The notes beneath the pieces were generated by a model that did no database searches, was not told the origin of the DNA, and worked only from the letters and a program-made list of their open reading frames with translations. A stretch of DNA of 64,000 bases. Source: Bacteroidales bacterium. Its GTDB lineage: Bacteria > Bacteroidota > Bacteroidia > Bacteroidales > UBA6680. The stretch covers positions 19,218-83,217 of the forward strand of contig JAOARD010000064.1 in NCBI GenBank assembly GCA_025210735.1. Direction: 5' to 3'. Position 1 is the first letter of the stretch; each line of letters begins with the position of its first letter. Shown here piece after piece: positions 34,659 through 44,262 of the stretch. The translations under genes were made by a program, and so were the position numbers.

Positions 34659-35846
34659 TTATTTAGCCTTAAACATCTTAACATGTTTTATTGCTCTTAT
34701 AAGGAATATTATTATTAGTGGGAAAAAAGCACTGTTAAATTCCTGAGGTAGAAGACTCCATCCTATAGTTGCAATAATAAGTGTAACAATAAAAGCATAC
34801 CTGAGAATGATCCACATTTTAGATACTCTTTTATGCAGAAATGCAATAGCAAGTGGCGATAACCACAGCAGATTAAGATTATATGCAGAGTAGATATGTT
34901 GCGTGAATAACCACGTAAACAGCAAAGCAATACCAATAATAGCATTTAGCGACCATATTGTTTTATCAAGAAGATTGCTATAACTATTTTTCCTGAAACC
35001 AATATATGTTATTATTAAGATTATAAATGCAATAACCGATGTAATAAACAGAGGTTTTGTGTAGAAAGGAATATTTATTGATTGCTCATGTTTTCGGGGT
35101 AATATTAATCTGGCTTCGTAAACAAGAGGCTCTTTATTACCGTTAATATCTATCTGAGAGTTTGAGTATATATCTCTTAAATATTCCGGTAGAAATGTAC
35201 TCTGCTTTGGATGTGTCTTTAGGTCACTCTTCCAGCCAAGGATAATATCAGATCCTAATTTTACCCATGGCATCTGATTGTTGATGTATGGTTTCATTAA
35301 ACCTCTGAAACCATTATCAGTGTTTACATCTGTGTAGTTATATACTATATCATCTTTTAGTATAATATCAAAAACGTCAACAACCTTTGTAGCACAGTTA
35401 TTTCTGAAGTAATCATACTCATAACTCATGTTCTCTGGTTTTGCATTCTCCTGCAGAAAATCAAAAACCTCTTGTCTTTTCTCCAGAGGCAGGTTCAATT
35501 TTTGCTCATATACAGATCTGTTGAAGTATCGGTAGTAATCGGCAAACCGTGTCATAGATTCTCTTTGAAGTCTGTAACTTGGTTTACCAATAATAAAGTT
35601 ACTATAGAAGTTAGGATCGTTAAAATTGAATACACCGTAGTTGTATGCCAGATCAAATCCTTTTACAGGATCGTAAACTCTGATAGCTGTGTGTCCGAAG
35701 GCAGTATAGAATTCCGTTCCTGAAGAACATGTGAGGAGACTGACCACAGATTTTTCTGATAACCTCTGTGCAGATAAACTCTGAACTGTAATTGTTATCG
35801 TGAAAATAAGTATAAAAATATATCTATATCGTTTCAAGAATATCAT
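34659..35846 (-). CDS. Lnb N-terminal-like (DUF4105) membrane protein
   Basis: 395 residues. A signal peptide (1-26, ending LSA) is followed by a periplasmic DUF4105 domain (about 30-215), which has the conserved GHTAIRVYDP with a His and FRNNCATKVVD with a Cys, the residues proposed for thiol-protease-like or acyl-transfer chemistry in Lnb, a lipoprotein N-acyltransferase. About five membrane helices follow (about 255-390). The full length and both motifs are intact. The 92-bp repeats lie downstream of it. Confidence 0.88.
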   Translation of the reverse strand: MIFLKRYRYIFILIFTITITVQSLSAQRLSEKSVVSLLTCSSGTEFYTAFGHTAIRVYDPVKGFDLAYNYGVFNFNDPNFYSNFIIGKPSYRLQRESMTRFADYYRYFNRSVYEQKLNLPLEKRQEVFDFLQENAKPENMSYEYDYFRNNCATKVVDVFDIILKDDIVYNYTDVNTDNGFRGLMKPYINNQMPWVKLGSDIILGWKSDLKTHPKQSTFLPEYLRDIYSNSQIDINGNKEPLVYEARLILPRKHEQSINIPFYTKPLFITSVIAFIILIITYIGFRKNSYSNLLDKTIWSLNAIIGIALLFTWLFTQHIYSAYNLNLLWLSPLAIAFLHKRVSKMWIILRYAFIVTLIIATIGWSLLPQEFNSAFFPLIIIFLIRAIKHVKMFKAK

Positions 35847-36138
35847 AATTTAATCTAAATATTACATATAAACACACGAAAATAGTCACATTTTATAATA
35901 TAATCTACTATTTAACCATACTTTTTACTGACTACATATAGTTGTATAAAAAGGATTGATTCTTGTTTAAAATGAATCTATATTTATTTGAGAAATGATC
36001 TATATATATTACATATATAATGTATTATACCGGTTGGGTGTGCTTGTTGTTAAATTGTAAACAATATAACATATAACTCACTATTGTTTTAAGTGCATTA
36101 TGTTATATGTTTATAGAAACTAATTTACACACGCATTC

Positions 36139-37794
36139 ATGGAAATTAATAAAAGTATTCAGAACCTGTTTAATAACTTAAAGATCTCGCACAAGAATAA
36201 TCTTGTAATCGGGACTATTGTTATTTCAGTTGCTATTGCAGCTGTAATATCTTACAGAGGAAATCAAAGGTTAGTAGACTCTGCATCAGATGAATTTGCT
36301 ATAGTGCTTGACTCTACAGAGAGAGTAAAGGTAAAAACAGCTACAGAGGTTATTGCAAAAACATTGGCAATAGGAATTACGGAGAATAATATTACCGACC
36401 CGGATTCGCTTTACGCTTTCTTTAGTCTCTATCTTGATAATCTAAGATTTGAAGAGGATGAATCGGCATACTATTTTGTGTATAATAAAAATACAGTGGC
36501 TTATACAGCTGAAAATAAAAAATACGAGGGAACTACTCTGCCGGATTCTAAACGATATAATCAGGCAAAAAATGGTGGAGGATTTACCTACGGATATTAT
36601 GAACGTCCCGGACATGGAAAGGTAAAAAAACTACTGTACGGAACAATGATTGGAGATACTGATTACTGGATTGGTACAGGAACATATCTTGATACATTTA
36701 AGAAAACAGAGAAGGATGTTAATGATGTAATAACAGACACCCTTAAAGCTACCACGATACGTTTGGTTCTGGTAGGGTCGCTTATTTTTATCCTTATTAC
36801 TGTTATAGTGCTTAGTATTCAGCGTTCAATTGTAAAACCAATTAATAAGATAATAAAAGCAACCGATAATATGTCGTTAGGAATGCTTGATACAATAAAA
36901 CACAAAACTAACGACGAGTTTAAACTTATAATAAACTCACTTAATAACCTTGTATCTAATCTCAGAAAAACCTCTGATTTTGCAAAGGATATAGGAAAAG
37001 GCGACTTTACAACCGAGTTTGAAAGAGCTTCTGATAAAGATGTTTTAGGAGAGTCGTTATTAGATATGAGAGATAGCCTGATTAATGCAAAAGAGGCTGA
37101 GAAAAAGAGAGCTGAAGAGGAGGATAACAGAAACTGGACAATGAAAGGATATTCTAATATTGCTGATATACTACGTAAAAGTCAGCACGATATATCTATT
37201 CTTACAAATGAGGTGTTAACAGAGATTATTAACTATTCAGGATTTAATCAGGGAGGAATATTTATAATTGATAACGAGGATAAAGATCTGTTTAACCTTA
37301 CAGCCTCATATGCATATAACAGGAAGAAGTTTTTAGAGAAACAGATACATAAGGGCGAGGGACTTGTAGGAACCTGTGCAATTGAACAGAAGACTATATA
37401 TATGAAGGATATTCCTGACGATTATATTACTATAAGTTCCGGATTAGGCGATGCAACACCTGGTAACCTTATTATTGTACCTATGATGTCTGATGACCGA
37501 CTACTTGGAGTACTTGAGTTGGCATCTTTTACTGAGATAGAAAAGCATAAACGCGATTTTATAGAGAAGAGTGCAGAAGATATAGCAGCAACAATATTAT
37601 CGGCTCAGATTGCAATAAATACCTCTAAGCTGCTTGAAAAATCAAAAGAACAGGCAGAAGAGTTAGCAAGTCAGGAAGAGGAGATGCGTCAGAACATGGA
37701 GGAGTTACAATCTACTAACGAGGAGTGGCACAGAAAAGAAGAATCTATGACCCGTGAAATTGCTGAACTTAAAAAGGAGTTAGGAAGAGAGTAA
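36139..37794 (+). CDS. Cache-HAMP-GAF membrane sensor without an output domain
   Basis: 551 residues. A membrane helix (about 22-40), a periplasmic single-Cache region (about 45-205, with ESAYYFVYNKNTVAY and GDTDYWIGTGTYLD as the typical ligand-pocket strands), a second helix (about 208-232), a HAMP domain (SIVKPINKIIKATDNMS), a GAF domain (about 340-490) and a Glu-rich C-terminal coiled coil. There is no kinase, cyclase or methyl-accepting signature. In Bacteroidota, such proteins may act through separate kinases. It ends 230 nt upstream of the contractile injection operon, on the same strand, but a terminator lies between. Confidence 0.85.
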   Translation: MEINKSIQNLFNNLKISHKNNLVIGTIVISVAIAAVISYRGNQRLVDSASDEFAIVLDSTERVKVKTATEVIAKTLAIGITENNITDPDSLYAFFSLYLDNLRFEEDESAYYFVYNKNTVAYTAENKKYEGTTLPDSKRYNQAKNGGGFTYGYYERPGHGKVKKLLYGTMIGDTDYWIGTGTYLDTFKKTEKDVNDVITDTLKATTIRLVLVGSLIFILITVIVLSIQRSIVKPINKIIKATDNMSLGMLDTIKHKTNDEFKLIINSLNNLVSNLRKTSDFAKDIGKGDFTTEFERASDKDVLGESLLDMRDSLINAKEAEKKRAEEEDNRNWTMKGYSNIADILRKSQHDISILTNEVLTEIINYSGFNQGGIFIIDNEDKDLFNLTASYAYNRKKFLEKQIHKGEGLVGTCAIEQKTIYMKDIPDDYITISSGLGDATPGNLIIVPMMSDDRLLGVLELASFTEIEKHKRDFIEKSAEDIAATILSAQIAINTSKLLEKSKEQAEELASQEEEMRQNMEELQSTNEEWHRKEESMTREIAELKKELGRE

Positions 37795-37855
37795 TGTAAA
37801 AGTTAAATTGTTTACGAAACCTTATGTAAGCTTAAAGATAAATTACAGAGAATAA

Positions 37856-37885
37856 AACGTGTTGTATTATGCAGCACGTTTTTTT
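37856..37885 (+). terminator. Terminator of the Cache-HAMP-GAF gene
   Basis: AACGTGTTG / CAGCACGTT form a 9-bp stem (one T-G pair) with a 7-nt loop, followed by seven T residues. Confidence 0.82.
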
Positions 37886-37980
37886 ATATACCTATAGTTG
37901 ATGAACTATATTTTTTAACGTAAGTAACTTTTGAAAGTTATGTTTTTTTTATATATTTATTATAAGTAATCTTATACAGT

Positions 37981-38009
37981 ATTGTACGTAGCTGTATTTT
38001 ATATATTTA
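37981..38009 (+). promoter_or_regulatory. Weak promoter candidate for the injection-system operon
   Basis: ATTG (37981-37984) and TATATTTA (38002-38009), 17 nt apart, resemble the Bacteroidota promoter pair with one mismatch in each part. They lie 16 nt before the methyltransferase start. This is the best candidate found in the 139 nt after the terminator; low specificity. Confidence 0.3.
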
Positions 38010-38024
38010 AGACATAACTAGTGC

Positions 38025-38627
38025 ATGAATTTAATAGAAAAAGCCACAATTCTTCATTACCATAAATATTCTGATATAAATAAGAACCATAATATTGAAT
38101 CGGGTGTTGATTTATATGATACAGACAGGCATATACGATACTCTGTACTAAGCAAAATTGCTGACCTGAATAATAGCTCTGTACTTGACGCCGGATGCGG
38201 GACAGCTGGATTTTTGGAATATCTGGACAAACTGTATAATGGAATAATGTACACCGGACTTGATATTAATGATGAATTTGTAAAAGAGGCATCAGAAAAA
38301 TATAAACACAGAGACAAATGTAACTTCTATCAATGCGACTTCTCAAAGGTACTTATCCCTCAATATGACTATGTATTTGCTTCAGAGTCTTTGTCGTATA
38401 ATGTTGCAGACGATATTTATCATATAAAGACTATAGAGAGGCTATTTCATATTGCACAAAAGGCATTTGCATTTAATATGCTGGATAGCAATTTTGGTCA
38501 CCATGTGTTGCTTAAAGGGTATAATAAAGAGGATATTCTGTTATACTGCAAAAAACTATGTAGTAAGGTAGAGTGTATTGATAATTATCTGGATAATGAT
38601 TTTACAATAATCATGTATAAGGAGTAA
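38025..38627 (+). CDS. SAM-dependent class I methyltransferase, first gene of the eCIS operon
   Basis: 200 residues with the Rossmann-type SAM motifs: motif I VLDAGCGTAG (residues 54-63), motif II acidic residue in YTGLDIN, and QCDFSK as the next ligand block. No signal peptide or membrane segment. The target (protein, lipid or small molecule) cannot be told. It ends 2 nt before the AAA+ ATPase gene, so it should be co-translated with the injection system. Methyltransferases are not a standard structural part of Afp/PVC-type systems, so a role in modifying a particle protein or in regulation is possible, but an unrelated passenger is not excluded. Confidence 0.85.
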   Translation: MNLIEKATILHYHKYSDINKNHNIESGVDLYDTDRHIRYSVLSKIADLNNSSVLDAGCGTAGFLEYLDKLYNGIMYTGLDINDEFVKEASEKYKHRDKCNFYQCDFSKVLIPQYDYVFASESLSYNVADDIYHIKTIERLFHIAQKAFAFNMLDSNFGHHVLLKGYNKEDILLYCKKLCSKVECIDNYLDNDFTIIMYKE

Positions 38628-38629
38628 CT

Positions 38630-40003
38630 ATGAGTAATAATAACGGAGTTCAGATAAGTAGTAATGGAGTAGATGCATCAGTAGTTAGCAGAGCATTTCT
38701 TGAGAACTATATTAACTGGTTCTCGAAAGTACTTGATGTTTCTGTTAAACTCTATTTCGGACAGGAGTGCAGTGTTAATTCTATATATGATATAAAAGAA
38801 CCGGATGACAAGTTACTTGATGTAATTGCTGGTAATAGTAATCTTACATACGATGAAAAAATAGTTCTGCTTCTGTCTGTAATGCCACATATAAGACCAC
38901 AGGTTCTTGATACATTTTTTATTACAAATACGGTCTTTAACAGATCGTTTACTGAGTTTGGAGGCTGCATTGGTAAAAATCATACAGGATTTTTGCCAAC
39001 AGGAGAGACGGCCGCATTTATACTTGCAGGTAATAATATAGAGAAACGTTTTGAGCTACTTAAGATTTTTGACAGGGAGCACTTCTTTTTTAAGAATAAT
39101 ATACTTGTGGTTGATAATGTTGGAACAGGAGAACCTTTTTTAAGCGGAGCTATTAAGGTAACAGGTGAGTTCCTTACACGTTTAACAACAGGCGAAGAGC
39201 ATAAACCAGACTATAGTATAAGCTTTCCGGCCAAACGTGTTACAACACCCCTTAATTGGGATAGTTTGGTATTACCGCACGATGTAATAGACGATATTCA
39301 AGATATCAATACATGGATTGCCGCAAAGAGTACAATAATGGATAAGTGGCAGCTTAACCGTATAATAAAACCGGGTTATCGTTGTCTGTTTTATGGTCCT
39401 CCGGGAACAGGAAAAACACTAACAGCTACACTATTGGGTAAACGAAATCAAATGGATGTTTACAGAGTAGATTTATCGATGATAATATCAAAGTATATTG
39501 GTGAAACAGAGAAGAATCTGGCTAATATCTTTGATCAGGCTGTAAATAAGAACTGGATTCTGTTTTTTGACGAAGCCGATGCGCTATTTGGAAAGCGAAC
39601 ACAAGCAGGGAATTCTAACGACAGACATGCAAATCAGGAGGTTGCATATCTGTTGCAGCGCATTGAGGATTTTCCGGGGGTGGTTGTGTTGGCAACAAAC
39701 CTAAAATCGAATATAGACGAAGCCTTTGCAAGACGATTTCAATCTGTAATATATTTTCCGTTACCCGATTCAGATCTGAGATACAAGTTATGGAAAAGAA
39801 TGCTGCCTGAAACGTGGATAGAGAATAGTGATATTGATCTTAGAGGAATATCATCTGAATATGAGCTGTCTGGTGGAGCAATGACAAATGTTGTACGGTA
39901 CTGTGCATTAAAGATTGTATCAAGAGAGATGACAAGCATAGATATGCAGCTGCTGTTTGAAGGAATTAGAAAAGAACTATATAAAGAGGGCAAGATGATT
40001 TAA
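38630..40003 (+). CDS. AAA+ ATPase of the contractile injection system (Afp15-like)
   Basis: 457 residues. A divergent N-terminal domain (about 1-225) is followed by an AAA+ module with Walker A FYGPPGTGKTLTA (about 253-265), Walker B WILFFDEADALFGKR, sensor 1 in LATNLK and the arginine finger/SRH segment DEAFARRFQSVI. Afp15/Pvc15 ATPases in eCIS loci are needed for assembly or for loading effectors. It is the second gene of the cluster, in the typical eCIS context, and lies 29 nt before the membrane protein gene. Confidence 0.92.
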   Translation: MSNNNGVQISSNGVDASVVSRAFLENYINWFSKVLDVSVKLYFGQECSVNSIYDIKEPDDKLLDVIAGNSNLTYDEKIVLLLSVMPHIRPQVLDTFFITNTVFNRSFTEFGGCIGKNHTGFLPTGETAAFILAGNNIEKRFELLKIFDREHFFFKNNILVVDNVGTGEPFLSGAIKVTGEFLTRLTTGEEHKPDYSISFPAKRVTTPLNWDSLVLPHDVIDDIQDINTWIAAKSTIMDKWQLNRIIKPGYRCLFYGPPGTGKTLTATLLGKRNQMDVYRVDLSMIISKYIGETEKNLANIFDQAVNKNWILFFDEADALFGKRTQAGNSNDRHANQEVAYLLQRIEDFPGVVVLATNLKSNIDEAFARRFQSVIYFPLPDSDLRYKLWKRMLPETWIENSDIDLRGISSEYELSGGAMTNVVRYCALKIVSREMTSIDMQLLFEGIRKELYKEGKMI

Positions 40004-40032
40004 CCAAATTTGAAAACATAAACTATACTGTA

Positions 40033-42072
40033 ATGATATCAAATACCCTTAAAAAAGTATATATAACATTAATACTAATTGTCAGTTTGCTGTGTAATAT
40101 ATCAGCAACAAACAAACATGCTACACTACTTGAAGCGTATGACCTTTATGCTCCAATGAAACATCGTACATTATTACAGTGGGATGAATACATAAAAAAA
40201 ACACCAGCTCTGTCTAATCAGATGGGGTACTATTTTAATCATCTGGCAAGTGCTGAAGACAACTATATGATATACCCTTTCTGGATGGGAAGAGAGTATA
40301 AAGAGATACCTGCCGATACAAAACTGGGAACTATTAAGAGACTGGGATATCTGGGCTATATACTAAACGGAAAGACCGGAGAATCTGTAACAACATATTC
40401 ATGGGCAACAGAGAATGTTGTAGATGCAGATATCTTTAAAAAGATACCAATAGACCTTATACTATTTTGCAGAAGTAAAGCACATACAGAGTTGTTTTTA
40501 TCATCAGATTCTCTTCAGACAATATGCATAAAAGATTTTTACTCAAAGATAGAACGTAAAAAAAAGAAGTACAGAAAAGCAGATGGAGTTAATATATACT
40601 TTCCGGAGTTTAACATAAAACAGACTAACCAGTTACTGAAATTTGTAAATGCACTATCTGAATACGGACAGAATGTAACCGGATATGGCAAAGGTATGTT
40701 TGTAATAAATGTTACATTTCCGTTTAAACTTAAAAGACACAGGGTTAAACTCTCACTGATAAGTGAGGCTGTTGATGAGGTATACTATGCTGATTATAAT
40801 AGTTTTGGTATTGAGATAGAACAGAAAGAACCAGCAAAACCTCCCAAACCCATAGAACCAAGTTTAATAGAGACTATACCATTTCTTAAAGCATATGACA
40901 GATACATACCTTATGGTTATAGAAACTCTAAGGAGTGGAGCACAATACGTAATAAGTTCTCGCAACACTATAATGAGATTTATACCTATAAATATCAGGC
41001 ACGCAGTAAAAGAAAATATAATTATATGGTATATCCTTTCTGGATGGGAGCATCATATAAAAATGTGTTTACTGGTAAAATAAGTAATATAGAGCGATTT
41101 GGATATATGGGTTATATAGTTAATCCGTATAATGGTAATGCAGATCTTTCAAATTCATGGGACAATACAAATATTCTTGACTCAAAACATATGAAACATA
41201 TACCTGCTGATCTTATGGTGATTTGCAGAGGAGAGAAAGCTACAGATATGTTTCTTGAATCAGACTCATCGCAATTGCGATGTATAGAGAACATGTTTGA
41301 GATGATGAATCGTGATAGTAAACGTAAAGAGTCAGGAAGAAAACAGAGGTTAAGGAATCCAAATGGTATTAATATCTACTTTCCGGATTACTCATTTAAG
41401 AAAAAGAGAGCATTTGTACAGTTTGTGAAATCTATAGTGCTTGTAAACAGAAGTATTAAAGATAGTACAAAGAGTAAAGGATATAATATATGTGTTACTT
41501 TTCCTGAGCAGGCAAAAACAGAAACGCCCTTTTTATCAAGTGTATTACAATATGCTGATAGTGTATATTTTACTGATTATAGTCAGTTTGGGTTCAATAT
41601 GTCAAATACAGGTATATTCTGTAAAGCAACCGATACAACATTAATATTCAGACGTATATATAATCAGTTTCTGATGGCGAGATTTAAATTAAAGTATAAT
41701 CCTGCAAAGGAAGGAGATAGTTCAATAGCCGCAATTATTAAACGAGGAAACCCAAGTAATGATTGGGAATATTATATGTTTGCAATAGTTATAATATTGA
41801 TAATTTTTCTTATCAGCCCGGTGGCATATTACAGAGTTTGCACCTTTCAGACAATTGTTAAAAACTACTCTGTAGGTGTAATGTTACTGCTGTTTATGGC
41901 AATTCTTGAGATAATTATTCTTACAATGTTTATGATAGAGAATATGTCCGGAGAACAGATTCTTATAAATATTGATAATTCGTCCAGTTTATATCTTTTA
42001 CTGTTGCCAATAGCTCTGGCTGCAATATACCCTTTGGTAAAAATATCTAAGAGGCAAGTACAAAAGCCGTGA
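40033..42072 (+). CDS. Membrane protein with duplicated periplasmic domain inside the eCIS operon
   Basis: 679 residues. A signal peptide (1-25, ending NISA) is followed by two tandem copies of a domain of about 250 residues (about 32-275 and 290-545). Both copies have AYD-Y-P, YPFWMG, (L/M)GY(L/M)GYI, DLI/M-CR, and (D/N)G(V/I)NIYFP(E/D). Three membrane helices follow (about 583-607, 616-640, 650-672). The GxNIYFP block has the flavour of strand 4 in GH18 barrels (DGxDxDxE), with the acidic residues missing, but this is a weak guess. No named CIS component matches. It should sit in the inner membrane with its bulk in the periplasm, which suggests an anchoring, docking or envelope-passage role. 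Confidence 0.82.
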   Translation: MISNTLKKVYITLILIVSLLCNISATNKHATLLEAYDLYAPMKHRTLLQWDEYIKKTPALSNQMGYYFNHLASAEDNYMIYPFWMGREYKEIPADTKLGTIKRLGYLGYILNGKTGESVTTYSWATENVVDADIFKKIPIDLILFCRSKAHTELFLSSDSLQTICIKDFYSKIERKKKKYRKADGVNIYFPEFNIKQTNQLLKFVNALSEYGQNVTGYGKGMFVINVTFPFKLKRHRVKLSLISEAVDEVYYADYNSFGIEIEQKEPAKPPKPIEPSLIETIPFLKAYDRYIPYGYRNSKEWSTIRNKFSQHYNEIYTYKYQARSKRKYNYMVYPFWMGASYKNVFTGKISNIERFGYMGYIVNPYNGNADLSNSWDNTNILDSKHMKHIPADLMVICRGEKATDMFLESDSSQLRCIENMFEMMNRDSKRKESGRKQRLRNPNGINIYFPDYSFKKKRAFVQFVKSIVLVNRSIKDSTKSKGYNICVTFPEQAKTETPFLSSVLQYADSVYFTDYSQFGFNMSNTGIFCKATDTTLIFRRIYNQFLMARFKLKYNPAKEGDSSIAAIIKRGNPSNDWEYYMFAIVIILIIFLISPVAYYRVCTFQTIVKNYSVGVMLLLFMAILEIIILTMFMIENMSGEQILINIDNSSSLYLLLLPIALAAIYPLVKISKRQVQKP

Positions 42073-42253
42073 TATAGTTTTATTATAACCTGTATGCTAA
42101 TAGGTGTGTAATTTACGTACAGGTATATTGCTGGTGTTTAATGGTATAACAATGATTATGGATGTAAAAAAAGTGATTTTTTATACATAAATATAGTTTT
42201 AAAGGTTATTAATTTTTGCGAAATTAACATATAGAATCATAACCCACACTTAT
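42073..42253. promoter_or_regulatory. Largest gap inside the eCIS core, possible internal promoter
   Basis: 181 bp with no gene, AT-rich at the right. AATTTTTG (ends at about 42219) is one base off TAnnTTTG, about 35 nt before the next start. It might begin a second transcript for the structural genes. No hairpin terminator was seen here. Confidence 0.3.
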
Positions 42254-43702
42254 ATGCATAAACTAAAAAGTATTTATGACAGATTGAGCATATTTGATAA
42301 ATCGTTTCTTGATATGTATTATAAGCTTAAGCTTGATAACAAATCAAAACGATGGAAATTCTATCAAAAGCTCAAAGGTATTACTTCTAAATCACAGAAT
42401 GAGTTTAATAATGAGTTACAGGAAACCTCAAGTGGTGCTATGTCTCAGATTAAACGTCGTGTGAAAAACGATATTGAATCGGTTATACTGTTCCGTCTGC
42501 TTAACGGTACCGATTCAGATGATAAAAACAGTAAACATATGCTTTACAGAAACCTGATTCTTGCAGAATATTATCTTGAAAATGAGATGTTCGACGATTG
42601 CAGAAAGAAACTGAATCAGGTAAGCAGAATTGTTGATAACGACTCATTTATGTGCGAGAAATTACTCTATAACGAGTTACAGGGTAAGCTGGAATCGGTT
42701 CTTGGAAAACAGACCGATACTATGTTGTATAATGATACATTAAGTACCCTTAAAACTATAGAGTTACGTGTAGCAGGAGAGATGGAGCTATCCGGATTTG
42801 CAGACTCTAAATTTGAAACAAATAAGGTATTTAAAAGAGGCTATGACAAAGATGGTATTATAATGCAGGACTACTACCGTGATGTTGTTATACCAACCAG
42901 ACGCATTATTAAAAAGGAGTGGAAGGAACAGAATTACGAGAAAGCTCTTGAAGGTGTACGCGACCTGTATAACGATGTTGGAGGCAAGTGTCCGGACTAT
43001 AAACAGATTGAACTTGAATGTTTGATATATCAGTCGCGACTGAATGTTTATATGAGGTTGTATGATGAAAATATCAGAGTATTTGATAAGATTACCAGCG
43101 ATTACAAATTAAATGCAGAGCACAGAAAAGAGTTAAATACGCTAAGGTTTATGGCATCGTTTCTTGATGGATACCTTGAGGATTGCAAAACAATTTATGG
43201 TCATATGCTTTCTGATCGTACAGCATTTCTTAACCCTAACGATATAGGATTGTTACGTTATTTCAAATGCCTTATACTGTTTTGGAACGGAAAGTACAGC
43301 GATATGCGTAACGTTATTGCAGGTGAGTCAAAACTGTTTTCGTTACCAGATAATGTTGGTGTTAATGTGAGATTGCTTGAGATGTATTCACTTATTGTTG
43401 AGGGTGATTATGAACTATGTAAATATAGATTAGAGTCGTTCAGACAAGCTATAAACCGACGTATTACAACGGTATCAGTGAGGTATCATCTCATAGAACG
43501 ATTACTGTATAGTATAATTACAACAGGTAATACAAATAAGGTTTGGAACAAATATAATAAACTGAAAGAGACATACGGATCAGATGATGTGAGGTTTAAT
43601 CAGGATATAGAAGGATATGAGTTAGTATCTGTTGAGGAGTTTGTGTCTCTGTATGAGATGAAGACAGTAAGTATAGAACAAGAGAAAAAGACATATGTAT
43701 GA
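42254..43702 (+). CDS. Helical unknown protein of the eCIS locus
   Basis: 482 residues, no signal peptide and no membrane helix. The pattern is almost all alpha-helical, with amphipathic pairs of roughly TPR spacing in the second half (YEKALEGVRDLYNDVGG, RLYDENIRVFDKIT, GDYELCKYRLESFRQA). A helical repeat scaffold is likely. I do not recognise a family. The start follows the 181-bp gap and the stop overlaps the cap protein gene by 4 nt (ATGA), so its product probably works with Pvc16/DUF4255 or the sheath. Function in assembly or regulation is inference. Confidence 0.78.
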   Translation: MHKLKSIYDRLSIFDKSFLDMYYKLKLDNKSKRWKFYQKLKGITSKSQNEFNNELQETSSGAMSQIKRRVKNDIESVILFRLLNGTDSDDKNSKHMLYRNLILAEYYLENEMFDDCRKKLNQVSRIVDNDSFMCEKLLYNELQGKLESVLGKQTDTMLYNDTLSTLKTIELRVAGEMELSGFADSKFETNKVFKRGYDKDGIIMQDYYRDVVIPTRRIIKKEWKEQNYEKALEGVRDLYNDVGGKCPDYKQIELECLIYQSRLNVYMRLYDENIRVFDKITSDYKLNAEHRKELNTLRFMASFLDGYLEDCKTIYGHMLSDRTAFLNPNDIGLLRYFKCLILFWNGKYSDMRNVIAGESKLFSLPDNVGVNVRLLEMYSLIVEGDYELCKYRLESFRQAINRRITTVSVRYHLIERLLYSIITTGNTNKVWNKYNKLKETYGSDDVRFNQDIEGYELVSVEEFVSLYEMKTVSIEQEKKTYV

Positions 43703-44262
43703 TCTATAGCTCATTTAAGACTCTATCTGATAAACTTAACGAATATCTGAAAGGTATTTATAATACACCTGAAGATATGGTTGTTGTTGCAGCCGTAGGA
43801 CAGGATACAGGATTAGACTCAGCTGAAAATCAGAATAGAATTGTACTCTCTTTATTGAATATTGAGCGTGAAACATCAATGGGAATAGCACCTTCATACA
43901 GGAGCAGATCAGATAAAACAGTCTCGTTAAATACATCGCCATGGCATCTGAACCTGTATTTTATAGCATCAGCAATATATACAGACAAGCAGTATTTGCA
44001 ATCGTTAAAAGTACTGTCAAGCGTTATTAAATTCTTTCAGAGTAAGAATGTATACTTTATATCAGATAAGAACATTAAAATAACCATTGAGTCTGTTAAT
44101 GTAAACTATCAGGAGCTTACTAACCTGTGGAGTGTTATGGGAGGACACTATTACCCATCGGTTGTAGGAAAAATACGAATGCTTACAATTGATTCTGAAG
44201 AGGTTTCAGGAGTAAGACATGTTAATGAAAACGTTAAACCGGAACTACATAAAAATGAGTGA
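43699..44262 (+). CDS. Pvc16/Afp16-type cap protein (DUF4255)
   Basis: 187 residues. It has the DUF4255/Pvc16_N pattern: N-terminal helix (SSFKTLSDKLNEYL), VVVAAVGQ...SAENQNRIVLSLLNIERE, then NLYFIASAIYTDKQYLQSLKVLSSVIKFFQ and TIESVNVNYQELTNLWSVMGGHYYPSVVGKIRMLTI. In Afp and PVC this protein caps and ends the sheath-tube assembly at the distal end. Its ATG overlaps the stop of the helical unknown gene by 4 nt, and its own end is overlapped by 8 nt by the next gene, so all three are translationally coupled. Confidence 0.88.
   Translation: MIYSSFKTLSDKLNEYLKGIYNTPEDMVVVAAVGQDTGLDSAENQNRIVLSLLNIERETSMGIAPSYRSRSDKTVSLNTSPWHLNLYFIASAIYTDKQYLQSLKVLSSVIKFFQSKNVYFISDKNIKITIESVNVNYQELTNLWSVMGGHYYPSVVGKIRMLTIDSEEVSGVRHVNENVKPELHKNE

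Noticed and set aside
40033..42072. GH18 chitinase activity for the duplicated membrane protein
   Set aside because: The strand-4-like GxNIYFP block lacks the catalytic acidic residues in both copies. Only a vague fold resemblance is possible, so no enzyme call was made.
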